Of a DNA stretch of 6,806 nucleotides, positions 1-6,021 are shown piece by piece. The notes beneath the pieces are model-generated. The model was not told the DNA's origin and ran no database searches. It saw only the letters and a program-made list of their open reading frames with translations. This DNA is from Filomicrobium sp. (GTDB lineage: Bacteria; Pseudomonadota; Alphaproteobacteria; Rhizobiales; Hyphomicrobiaceae), in NCBI GenBank assembly GCA_021775655.1, contig JAJFHK010000362.1, forward strand, positions 1 through 6,806. Reading direction: 5' to 3'. Made by a program: the position numbers and the translations under genes. Position 1 is the first letter of the stretch; each line of letters opens with the position of its first letter.

Positions 1-39
1 CACGGGTTAAACCCCGGTGGCGAACCGGAACACAACTAA
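1..39 (+). CDS. possible 3' end of an upstream gene (partial)
   Basis: Frame 1 reads HGLNPGGEPEHN and then a TAA at 37-39, only 12 bases before the ATG of the FolB-type gene. In so tightly packed a cluster, a gene ending here on the same strand would be expected. Twelve residues are too few to recognise a family, and no other evidence in the window confirms that the frame is coding. The TAA also overlaps the AAGGA (38-42) that probably serves as ribosome binding site for the next gene. The function cannot be assigned. Confidence 0.3.
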   Translation, partial: HGLNPGGEPEHN

Positions 40-51
40 GGAACTGCGCCG

Positions 52-477
52 ATGACGGAAGTGCCGATTCTCGCGGGACGCCTTCAGCAGCGGGCCACAG
101 AAGATCACTACGACAGGATCTTCATCCGCGACCTCATCCTGGACTGCCATATTGGCGTCTACGAGGAAGAAAAGGGGGTGACGCAAAAGGTTGGCTTTTC
201 CATCGAAGCTGCCGTCTCGCCCGCAGTTGCAAGCCGTCACGACCAGATCGCAGAGGTGCCCTCCTACGACAACCTGATCGAAGCCGTGCACGCGACGCTC
301 GCCGAGGGACACATTAACCTCGTGGAGACGATGTCCGAGCACATCGCTGCTCAGATTCTTGAAGACAAGCGCATCGTCTGGGTACGGGTCAGGATCGACA
401 AACTTGAGCGCGGCCCTGGTGCGGTCGGTGTAGAGATCGTGCGGCCACGCGGCGCGGGAAGGCACAGTGCACTTTGA
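52..477 (+). CDS. folB: FolB-type dihydroneopterin aldolase of the H4MPT gene island
   Basis: A 141-residue cytosolic protein of the FolB family. In folate synthesis FolB cleaves dihydroneopterin to 6-hydroxymethyl-dihydropterin and glycolaldehyde. Seen in the sequence: the strand and loop IRDLILDCHIGVYEEEK (25-41) with the following Q45; Y72 in SYDNL; the pterin-binding NLVETMSEHIA stretch (89-99) with E92; and K117 in VRVRIDKLERGP, at the position of the FolB catalytic lysine. It has about 20 extra N-terminal residues and a short basic tail compared with the usual ~120 residues. The ATG at 52 follows AAGGA at 38-42. Its setting beside a DHPS-related gene and a DmrB-like flavoprotein suggests it serves tetrahydromethanopterin synthesis rather than folate, which is inference. 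The usual K-P context after the catalytic lysine is changed to K-L-E-R, so substrate preference may differ. The family call is firm; the exact substrate is not. Confidence 0.85.
   Translation: MTEVPILAGRLQQRATEDHYDRIFIRDLILDCHIGVYEEEKGVTQKVGFSIEAAVSPAVASRHDQIAEVPSYDNLIEAVHATLAEGHINLVETMSEHIAAQILEDKRIVWVRVRIDKLERGPGAVGVEIVRPRGAGRHSAL
456..462 (+). promoter_or_regulatory. ribosome binding site that fixes the GTG start at 467
   Basis: GGGAAGG sits four bases upstream of GTG 467 and inside the end of the FolB-type gene. No ATG in the kinase frame lies before its conserved KIGGS loop, so this Shine-Dalgarno sequence is the main support for a GTG start that overlaps the upstream gene by 11 bases. 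Confidence 0.6.
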
Positions 478-1120
478 TCCGGGCAAGCCGCCGTTCGCGC
501 CCGGCGACCCGATCATATTGAAAATTGGCGGCAGCCTCACCCGGCAACCCGAGACGCTTCTGCCCATCCTCGACATCGTGAACCGGGGCAGCCGGCCCCT
601 CGCGGTAGTGGCGGGCGGTGGTGCATTTGCCGACGCAGTGAGAGTTGCACAGACCCGTATCGGTTTTGCTGACCGTACTGCGCACCGCATGGCGATACTG
701 GCGATGCATCAGAATGCGTTGATGATGTCGTCTGTTGCTTCGTCCCTTACACCCTTGGAAAGTCTTGGCGATATTCATACTGCGCTCGCTCAAGGAGGGA
801 AGGCTATCTGGTTGCCACTGAAAGAATGCGAATCTGACCGTGAAATTCCTGCAAGCTGGGAAGCAACGTCAGATGCGATCGCAGCGCGGCTTGCCGAGCG
901 CCTAAGTGGCTTGCCGTTGGTTCTTGTGAAATCACGCGGAGCGATGGGTCAACACAACGATCCGTTAAAGCTTGCTGCGGAAAATATGATTGATCCGGTT
1001 GCAGCTCAAATCCTGGAGCGAACGAACCTGCCGTTCACAATCATAGAAATGCGCCAGAAATTACAGCTTTCCGGACTACTTGGTGCGCTTGAGACCGTCG
1101 ACGCCGCCGGGCGCGCGTGA
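467..1120 (+). CDS. amino-acid-kinase-fold kinase, MfnE-like (methylofuran synthesis)
   Basis: A 217-residue cytosolic protein of the aspartate/glutamate/uridylate kinase superfamily. Seen: KIGGS (19-23), the N-terminal ATP-phosphate loop; VVAGGGAFAD (47-56), the glycine-rich substrate loop; WEATSDAIAARLAE (131-144), matching the W-x-x-TSD-x-I signature of the fold; and LVLVKS (151-156). In archaea MfnE of this superfamily phosphorylates 5-(aminomethyl)-3-furanmethanol phosphate to the diphosphate used to build methanofuran. Methylotrophs carry relatives in their H4MPT/methylofuran islands. The MfnE role here is inferred from fold, size and neighbours. A plain amino-acid or carbamate kinase is less likely because the protein is short and lies in a pterin cluster. 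The GTG start overlaps the FolB-type gene by 11 bases, and a 13-base gap separates the stop from the flavoprotein gene. The second half uses more A/T-ending codons than the first. Confidence 0.75.
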   Translation: MHFDPGKPPFAPGDPIILKIGGSLTRQPETLLPILDIVNRGSRPLAVVAGGGAFADAVRVAQTRIGFADRTAHRMAILAMHQNALMMSSVASSLTPLESLGDIHTALAQGGKAIWLPLKECESDREIPASWEATSDAIAARLAERLSGLPLVLVKSRGAMGQHNDPLKLAAENMIDPVAAQILERTNLPFTIIEMRQKLQLSGLLGALETVDAAGRA

Positions 1121-1133
1121 TAATCGGGAACGT

Positions 1134-1700
1134 ATGGCAAAATCAGACGTAAAGACGCCGCGCTATGGCTGGGTCCTGACCGGCTCGGGCCACTTCTTCA
1201 CCGAAAGCCTCGAATTCATGCGTGAACTCGACCCGCTCGACGTATTCGTCTCGGCGGCGGCTGAAGAAGTGCTCAACATGTACAAGCAGAGCCTCGACGA
1301 ATTGCCCGAAGGTACCCGCATCTTCAAGGACCGCACAGCGAGCGCGGTACCCGTTGGCGGATTCTATACCGGCGTTTACCACACGCTGATCATGGCGCCG
1401 GCGACTTCGAACACGATTGCGAAATGCGTCGTCGGCATTTCGGATAATCTTGCAACAAACGTCTATGCGCAGGCCGGCAAATGCCGCGTGCCATCAATCG
1501 TTTTTGCCTGCGATACCAAGCCTGAAGACATCACCGAAGCGCCTCGCGAAAACATGGTGCCCGTCTATCCGCGCCGCATCGACCTGGAGAATACCGAGAA
1601 GCTAAAGAGCTTCGAATACACAACCGTCGTCGAAAGCGTCGACGAACTCAAACAGGCGCTGGAAGCGCGGCGCGAATGGCTGACAAGCTCCTCTTCCTGA
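1134..1700 (+). CDS. flavoprotein, dihydromethanopterin reductase (DmrB/AfpA)-like
   Basis: A 188-residue protein of the FMN-binding flavoprotein fold shared by DmrB, AfpA and the PPC decarboxylase/UbiX group. Seen: the N-terminal strand and loop WVLTGSGHFFTES (13-25), which would hold the FMN phosphate; SAAAEEV (40-46); and MAPATSNTIAKCVVGISDNLATN (87-109), the classic P-A-x-x-N-T-x-A-K...G-I-x-D flavin signature. DmrB reduces dihydromethanopterin to tetrahydromethanopterin, the last step in making the cofactor. Assignment of that step here rests on family and context. The start is taken at ATG 1134, which has GGGAA at 1126-1130. A longer TTG start at 1080 would add 18 residues that only translate the overlap with the kinase. 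The 3' end overlaps the next gene by 25 bases, so coupled translation is likely. Archaeoflavoprotein AfpA (electron transfer) is the main alternative. Confidence 0.78.
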   Translation: MAKSDVKTPRYGWVLTGSGHFFTESLEFMRELDPLDVFVSAAAEEVLNMYKQSLDELPEGTRIFKDRTASAVPVGGFYTGVYHTLIMAPATSNTIAKCVVGISDNLATNVYAQAGKCRVPSIVFACDTKPEDITEAPRENMVPVYPRRIDLENTEKLKSFEYTTVVESVDELKQALEARREWLTSSSS

Positions 1701-3115
1701 CCGGCCATCTGGCCGAAGCCAGGCTGAATGGCACGCTGAGCGAGATCGGCCTGCCGAAGGATTCCTATGCGGTTCGCAACGTTGGCATCAAGGTTGCCGC
1801 GTTGATGACCGAAAAGATCCTCAAGAACCGGCTTGAAGCGCCCCTCGAAGCTGACCGTGTGGTGCTGCCTGGTCGCGTACGTATGAACCTGGAGGCGCTG
1901 TCGGAGCACTACGGCGTGCAGTTCACGCTGGGACCGGAAGAATTGATCGACCTGCCGCAATATCTTGGGCACGGGGGCAAGCCGCCGGATCTCTCGCGCT
2001 ATGACATCAATATATTCGCAGAGATCGTCGAAGCGCCCGAGGTGCCGCTCGATCAAATCACTCAGCGCGCTCGCCAGCATAAGGCTGCTGGAGCCGATGT
2101 GATCGACATCGGCTGCCGCCCGGATGTTCCATTTCCACATCTCGAAGACACGGTTCGCGCCTTGAAGTCTGAAGGCATGAAGGTCAGCGTCGATTCCGGA
2201 GACATGGACGAACTTCGGCGCGGGGCGCAAGCGGGTGCGGACTATGTCCTCAGTCTCGATGAGGATAACCTGGATGTGGTGGCGGGGACGAACTGCGTTC
2301 CGGTGCTCGTGCCGAAAGAGCACGGCGATCTGGACTCGCTTGTCAGAGCAGTCGACAAAGCCAAGGCGCAAGGCATCGCGCACCTAGCTGACCCGATTCT
2401 CGACCCGATCCATTTTGGCTTTACGACCTCGCTGGAACGCTACGCGGAACTGCGGCGGCGCTGCCCCGATCTCGAAATCCTTATGGGGACCGGTAATCTC
2501 ACCGAATTGACGGAGGCCGACAGCCAGGGGCTGACGGCGATGCTGCTCGGCATCTGTTCGGAACTCCAAATTCGCAATGTGTTGATCGTACAGGTGTCAC
2601 CGCACACACGGCGAACGGTTGAAGAGCACGACGCAGCGCGCAGGCTGATGTTTCGTGCGCGAGAAGATAACGCACTGCCCAAGGGATACGGGGGCGACCT
2701 CCTCTCGCTACATGAGTTGCGGCCGTTTCCGCAGAAGCCGGAAGAAATCGCTAAGGCCGCTGCCGCGATCCGGGATGCAAATTTTCGCATCGAAGCGGGT
2801 GAAGATGGAGTCCACATCTATAATCGCTTCGGGCATCATGCAGCCTCCGATCCGTTCGAACTTTACCCAAAGCTGGGCGTCGAAGAAGATGCCAGTCACG
2901 CCTTCTATCTCGGCTATGAACTCGCCAAGGCGGAGATCGCCCGCGCTCTTGGCAAACGCTATACCCAGGACCGGCCGCTCGATTGGGGTGTTGCCGCCGA
3001 CAAACCGGATGAAGACATGATCCATCATGCCCCAGAAGGGGCGACGCTTCGTGCAGCGAGGGAAAAGGCAGAGCGGGACCGGAAGGCCGCAGCGAAGAAG
3101 GACACGAAGGACTAA
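1676..3115 (+). CDS. dihydropteroate synthase-related protein (TIGR00284/DUF6513 type)
   Basis: A 479-residue cytosolic protein, about 200 residues longer than folate DHPS. Residues 1-105 form an extra N-terminal domain (KLLFLTGHLAEARL...GIKVAALMT). Residues ~110-330 are a DHPS-like TIM barrel: IFAEIVEAP (113-121) where folate DHPS has N-x-TPDSF, GADVIDIGCRPD (139-150), VSVDSGDMDEL (170-180), DPILDPIHFGF (239-249) in place of DPGIGFGK, and GTGNLTELTEADSQGL (271-286). Residues ~335-479 form a further domain with a Lys/Glu-rich tail. The same layout is known from archaea and methylotrophs. The likely job is to join hydroxymethyl-dihydropterin diphosphate to the ribofuranosyl-aminobenzene unit of methanopterin. 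That reaction is inference. ATG 1676 lies inside the flavoprotein gene, with GGAAG at 1661-1665. The next gene starts 18 bases after the stop. Confidence 0.82.
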   Translation: MADKLLFLTGHLAEARLNGTLSEIGLPKDSYAVRNVGIKVAALMTEKILKNRLEAPLEADRVVLPGRVRMNLEALSEHYGVQFTLGPEELIDLPQYLGHGGKPPDLSRYDINIFAEIVEAPEVPLDQITQRARQHKAAGADVIDIGCRPDVPFPHLEDTVRALKSEGMKVSVDSGDMDELRRGAQAGADYVLSLDEDNLDVVAGTNCVPVLVPKEHGDLDSLVRAVDKAKAQGIAHLADPILDPIHFGFTTSLERYAELRRRCPDLEILMGTGNLTELTEADSQGLTAMLLGICSELQIRNVLIVQVSPHTRRTVEEHDAARRLMFRAREDNALPKGYGGDLLSLHELRPFPQKPEEIAKAAAAIRDANFRIEAGEDGVHIYNRFGHHAASDPFELYPKLGVEEDASHAFYLGYELAKAEIARALGKRYTQDRPLDWGVAADKPDEDMIHHAPEGATLRAAREKAERDRKAAAKKDTKD

Positions 3116-3133
3116 GTCTAGATTGGAGACGCC

Positions 3134-3697
3134 ATGCCGCTGATTATTGAGACAATCGTTACGACGCGGGCCAAGAGCGGCGAAGTTCATATTGCGCCGC
3201 TGGGGCTTATTCAACGCGACGACAGATGGATCATTGCGCCCTTCACACCTTCAACAACGTTAACGAACCTGCGCGAGAACCCGGTTGCGGTTGCCAATCA
3301 TGTGGATGATGTGCGGATTTTCGCTGGCTGCGTTACGGGCAGAAAAAAGTGGGTGGTCAAACGTGCTGAGAAGATTGACGGCGCGGTTTTGAAGGCAGCT
3401 CTGACGCACTGGGAATTGAAAGTCGAGGAAATCGAAGAAGACGACGTTCGCCCGCGCTTTGTCTGCGCGACTGTCTACACCGAGGAACACAAGCCATGGG
3501 GCGGATTCAACCGCGCCCAGGCCGCCGTGCTCGAAGCCGCCGTCCTTTGCACCCGCCTCAAGATGCTGCCGAAGGAAAAGGTCGAAGCCGAGCTGGAATA
3601 TCTCAACATCGCCATTTCGAAGACAGCCGGTCCACGTGAAGAGGAAGCGTGGGGCTGGCTGATGGAGAAGGTGGAGGCTTGGCGCAAGGGGGAGTGA
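3134..3697 (+). CDS. DUF447-family protein, FMN-split-barrel-like, H4MPT-linked
   Basis: A 187-residue protein that I recognise as the DUF447 family of methanogens and methylotrophs, whose reaction is not known to me. Seen: IIETIVTTRAKSGEVHIAPLG (4-24), the family's opening motif; PFTPSTTLTNLRENP (36-50); an NHVDDVRIF strand (55-63); and the strongly conserved-looking GFNRAQAAVLEAAVLCTRLKML (124-145), followed by a helical tail rich in Glu, Lys and Trp. The first half resembles flavin-reductase/FMN-binding split barrels, so a flavin- or pterin-linked role is plausible but inferred. It has its own good ribosome binding site (GGAGA, 3125-3129) four bases before the ATG and follows the DHPS-related gene after 18 bases. 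It is the last gene of the cluster: the sequence changes character immediately after its stop. Confidence 0.8.
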   Translation: MPLIIETIVTTRAKSGEVHIAPLGLIQRDDRWIIAPFTPSTTLTNLRENPVAVANHVDDVRIFAGCVTGRKKWVVKRAEKIDGAVLKAALTHWELKVEEIEEDDVRPRFVCATVYTEEHKPWGGFNRAQAAVLEAAVLCTRLKMLPKEKVEAELEYLNIAISKTAGPREEEAWGWLMEKVEAWRKGE

Positions 3698-3698
3698 G

Positions 3699-3719
3699 GC
3701 GAGAGAAGCGAGAGAAGCG
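3699..3719 (+). repeat. 9-base purine-rich tandem repeat after the operon
   Basis: GCGAGAGAA occurs twice head to tail (3699-3707 and 3708-3716), followed by a partial third copy GCG (3717-3719). It begins one base after the TGA of the DUF447-type gene. It is not self-complementary, so it is not a hairpin terminator. It marks the point where the G+C-rich cluster gives way to A+T-richer DNA. Confidence 0.7.
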
Positions 3720-3896
3720 TTATTAGATCAAGCGGATGGTCAGACAGCAATGGCGCTTATTGAGAGGAGCGTGCATTTTCCCATTGTCAGATACCCACCC
3801 CTTTTGATGGATCCAATCGGCTTGCAACTGCTAGCCGTTCGTGTGTAACATCGGTTCAGGTTTTTCTATCAATACTCGATACTGCACAAATTTCCT

Positions 3897-3900
3897 GAGG
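3897..3900 (+). promoter_or_regulatory. ribosome binding site choosing ATG 3907 over GTG 3841
   Basis: GAGG lies six bases before ATG 3907. Starting there puts two arginines and then a hydrophobic core at the N-terminus, as in a signal peptide. The longer in-frame GTG start at 3841 has no such site and would bury the leader 22 residues inside the protein. Confidence 0.55.
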
Positions 3901-3906
3901 CTGAAA

Positions 3907-4422
3907 ATGAATCTTTTTTCTGCAAATCGATTAGGGCGTTGTCTCTCAACCGTCTTTTTTCTTGTGATGATTACTATTTTTACCCATACACTCTTACTTG
4001 CCAGTCCCATCACCCAGATGTGCCGTGACCAAGTGAAGGGGTTTTCAAATATAGCCTTTGATGATGAACGCCATCGTGGCTGGTATTATCGCTTCTGGAG
4101 TGGTGACTGTGGCAAAGTGCCGTTTCCTGAATGGTTCGTTTGTCAAAGCAAAAAAAATACTTGGAATGATATAGCTCAGAAGACGTTGTCCAGGGCGACA
4201 CCTGAGAATAATAAAGCTGTTAGAGTTTCAATTTGTAAGCTTGGTGAATTCATTGGGCTTGAATGGGCGAGGGACAATAACATTCGATGTATTCATACTC
4301 GCGACCTTGCACCTTTAGGCGATATTTTAGATGACCCGTCCGTCGCAGTGGAGCAGGGTATCAAGAACACGTGGTCCAAAGCTCGGGGAATGATGGATCG
4401 CTCACCATGCCCTCACAACTGA
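3907..4422 (+). CDS. unrecognised exported cysteine-rich protein
   Basis: A 171-residue protein whose family I do not recognise. Residues 1-33 look like a Sec leader: Arg8 and Arg11, a hydrophobic core STVFFLVMITIF (14-25), then LLLAS (29-33) near the likely cut. The cleavage site is unclear because Pro34 follows, so an uncleaved membrane anchor is possible. There is no lipobox. The remainder has six cysteines (39, 68, 79, 110, 128, 168), enough for three disulfides in the periplasm, and an aromatic patch GWYYRFWSG (58-66). The most motif-like part is ICKLGEFIGLEWARDNNIRCIHT (109-131), which looks like a conserved helix-turn-strand. The DNA is much more A+T-rich than the operon to its left, which suggests transfer. 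It stands alone: 209 bases follow the DUF447-type gene before it, and 57 bases separate it from the hydrolase. A binding or immunity protein is possible, but nothing shows it. Confidence 0.65.
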   Translation: MNLFSANRLGRCLSTVFFLVMITIFTHTLLLASPITQMCRDQVKGFSNIAFDDERHRGWYYRFWSGDCGKVPFPEWFVCQSKKNTWNDIAQKTLSRATPENNKAVRVSICKLGEFIGLEWARDNNIRCIHTRDLAPLGDILDDPSVAVEQGIKNTWSKARGMMDRSPCPHN

Positions 4423-4429
4423 GACAATT

Positions 4430-4459
4430 AGTTTCCCAGCCACCTGACTGAAACTTTTT
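4430..4459 (+). terminator. weak rho-independent terminator candidate
   Basis: AGTTTC (4430-4435) pairs with GAAACT (4450-4455). An inner CAG/CTG (4437-4439 with 4444-4446) closes a CCAC loop, and Ts run to 4459. It lies 8 bases after the exported-protein stop. The outer stem is short and A+T-rich, so termination may be leaky and could allow read-through into the hydrolase gene. Confidence 0.35.
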
Positions 4460-4479
4460 GCAGGATTCGAGCCTATAGG

Positions 4480-6021
4480 ATGCTTACAGTCATTACGATA
4501 CATGGGACGAATGCTACTGGACCGGCCGAGGGTAGAAATTGGTGGCAAATTGGCGGGTCACTTGAGACGGACATTTCCGAGATTGCGGCAGTTGGGAATG
4601 GCGAAGTCGTGCTGCGTCCATTCATTTGGGATGGTCTAAACAGCGAGAAGTCTCGCCGTAGCGCAGCCTCTGAGCTACTGTCACTACTGCAAAAACTTGA
4701 ATCAGACAAACAGCAGTATGTTATTGTCGGTCACAGTCATGGTGGCTCAGTTTCGGCATTAGCCCTAATGGAAGCTGCTTACCGTAAATTGTCCCTTCCC
4801 GGGCTCATGAGATGGATTACCGTCGGCACGCCCTTTATTCAATTAAGAAAGAAACGACTTCTTTTTTCCCGAGTCGGACACCTCGGGAAGGCAACCATTG
4901 TAGCCGTGCTGTCGTTCGGGCTTCTGTTCAGCCTATCGTTTTATTTCAATGGAGTCAGGGCTGGATTCGACCCTTTCAGCCTCATGCTGATCTTCTCGCC
5001 TGCGATTGCAATCTACCTCGCAATGAATTTGTACAATACCCGCAAATTATTCTTGTATGAGAAATCAAGTGGCGACCTATTTCGAAATAAATTCGCAACT
5101 CGCTGGTTGCCTCTGAACCACAGTGACGACGAAGCAGTAGAGGGATTGCAGACCCTACGCGACCTCCGACTTCCGTTATTTAAGACTGATTTCATCGTTT
5201 CACCACTTACGTTTATTGGCGCGATCCTGGTCCCGATGACGCCACTCATGATCGTTTTATCCCCTAGCCTCATGGCTTATGTTGAACAGTTAGCTGGCAC
5301 AACAAATCCCTATGGAGAAAGCAACGATGTAATTTCCAGCATTGAGTTTCTTGCAGACATCCTGAAACAGGACGTGCTGAATTTCTCGAAGCACGTGATC
5401 GAAATGGCTGGTTTAGCACAGCAGCATGATCATTTTTTTTGGAATATCGCAGCAGCTGGCTTAAGCTTCATTACGCTCATAGTTCTTCCGGTATCTATCA
5501 TGTTGGCGGCGACATACGTGTTTCTTGCTACTGTGGTGCTTGTCTCCACCGTATTCAGTCGGCATACCAGTAAGTGGCTAAACCGGGCAGCCTGGGGCCA
5601 AATACGAAAGTCTGCATTCGGAAATGATACACAAGCAGAGCACGCATCGGGCGCAGCCGCCCACCCTTTCTGGACACAGGAATCGCCACCAGTACTGCCG
5701 CCCCCAATCGCGCAGCGGATTTCCGACTTTGCAGACCAGGAGGCAGCCCAATCAATATCGAAGCTACGAAAAGCAATTAAGGTTTTGGCTTTTTCTACTG
5801 AGGATGGAGACAAATCCGATCTGCTGGCTGATTATCTGACTTGGAAGGAACTGATCCACACGGCATACTTTCGAGTCCCTGAATTTCGAAAACTGATCGT
5901 GATAGCAGCTCTAGACCACGATGACTCAAGGTGCGGCGCCGACTTTCCTAGCAGTGCGTCTTATGGAGAGGCCAGGGAATGGCTCTCACAGCTTGATCTT
6001 GCCAGACTCAATGCGCCTTGA
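4480..6021 (+). CDS. polytopic membrane alpha/beta hydrolase (lipase/esterase-like)
   Basis: A 513-residue predicted inner-membrane serine hydrolase. The fold begins at residue 1: LTVITIHGTNA (2-12) carries the H-G oxyanion motif, and YVIVGHSHGGS (80-90) is the nucleophile elbow with Ser86. ITVGTPF (113-119) follows. The probable triad partners are Asp216 or Asp217 in NHSDDEAVEGL and His460 in ELIHTAYF; this resembles other membrane-inserted bacterial hydrolases but is inferred by eye. Hydrophobic segments lie at ~138-157, 165-184, 238-264 and 321-357. Arg/Lys-rich stretches at 122-137, 188-204 and 361-377 put both ends and the active site in the cytosol. ATG 4480 starts directly at the first strand. 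The nearest Shine-Dalgarno (AGGA, 4462-4465) is rather far upstream. Substrate unknown; a lipid or ester near the inner leaflet is a fair guess. The 3' end overlaps the convergent gene by 14 bases. Confidence 0.75.
   Translation: MLTVITIHGTNATGPAEGRNWWQIGGSLETDISEIAAVGNGEVVLRPFIWDGLNSEKSRRSAASELLSLLQKLESDKQQYVIVGHSHGGSVSALALMEAAYRKLSLPGLMRWITVGTPFIQLRKKRLLFSRVGHLGKATIVAVLSFGLLFSLSFYFNGVRAGFDPFSLMLIFSPAIAIYLAMNLYNTRKLFLYEKSSGDLFRNKFATRWLPLNHSDDEAVEGLQTLRDLRLPLFKTDFIVSPLTFIGAILVPMTPLMIVLSPSLMAYVEQLAGTTNPYGESNDVISSIEFLADILKQDVLNFSKHVIEMAGLAQQHDHFFWNIAAAGLSFITLIVLPVSIMLAATYVFLATVVLVSTVFSRHTSKWLNRAAWGQIRKSAFGNDTQAEHASGAAAHPFWTQESPPVLPPPIAQRISDFADQEAAQSISKLRKAIKVLAFSTEDGDKSDLLADYLTWKELIHTAYFRVPEFRKLIVIAALDHDDSRCGADFPSSASYGEAREWLSQLDLARLNAP

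Larger units (their letters stand above)
3698..3906. other. non-coding boundary region between cofactor operon and accessory genes
   Basis: About 200 bases without a convincing gene. Short frames exist, such as ATG 3736 reading 23 codons to a TGA, but none resembles a known protein. No strong terminator hairpin for the upstream operon is visible. A possible promoter for the exported-protein gene is TTGCAA (3822-3827) and TAACAT (3846-3851), 18 bases apart. Each matches the sigma-70 consensus at only 4 of 6 positions, so this is weak. No tRNA end, integrase site or insertion-sequence end was seen. Confidence 0.5.

Noticed and set aside
7..690. Long open frame on the minus strand opposite the FolB-type and kinase genes
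   Set aside because: It is a by-product of the G+C-rich codon pattern on the plus strand. Its product resembles nothing known, while the plus strand carries two families with clear motifs.
1080..1133. TTG start that would lengthen the flavoprotein by 18 residues
   Set aside because: The extra residues only translate the end of the kinase gene in another frame, and ATG 1134 begins just before the first strand of the fold.
1565..2383. 272-codon minus-strand frame opposite the DHPS-related gene
   Set aside because: The plus-strand frame has the DHPS barrel motifs throughout. The antisense product is rich in Arg and His with no recognisable domain.
3716..3759. AAGCG and CGCTT inverted repeat after the operon as a terminator
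   Set aside because: The five-base arms are separated by more than 30 bases and no run of Ts follows.
3841..3906. GTG start for the exported protein
   Set aside because: It lacks a ribosome binding site and would put 22 residues in front of a good signal peptide. ATG 3907 has GAGG at proper distance.
4477..4480. AGGA directly at the hydrolase ATG as its ribosome binding site
   Set aside because: It overlaps the start codon itself, so it cannot position the ribosome; AGGA at 4462-4465 is the only alternative, and it is far.
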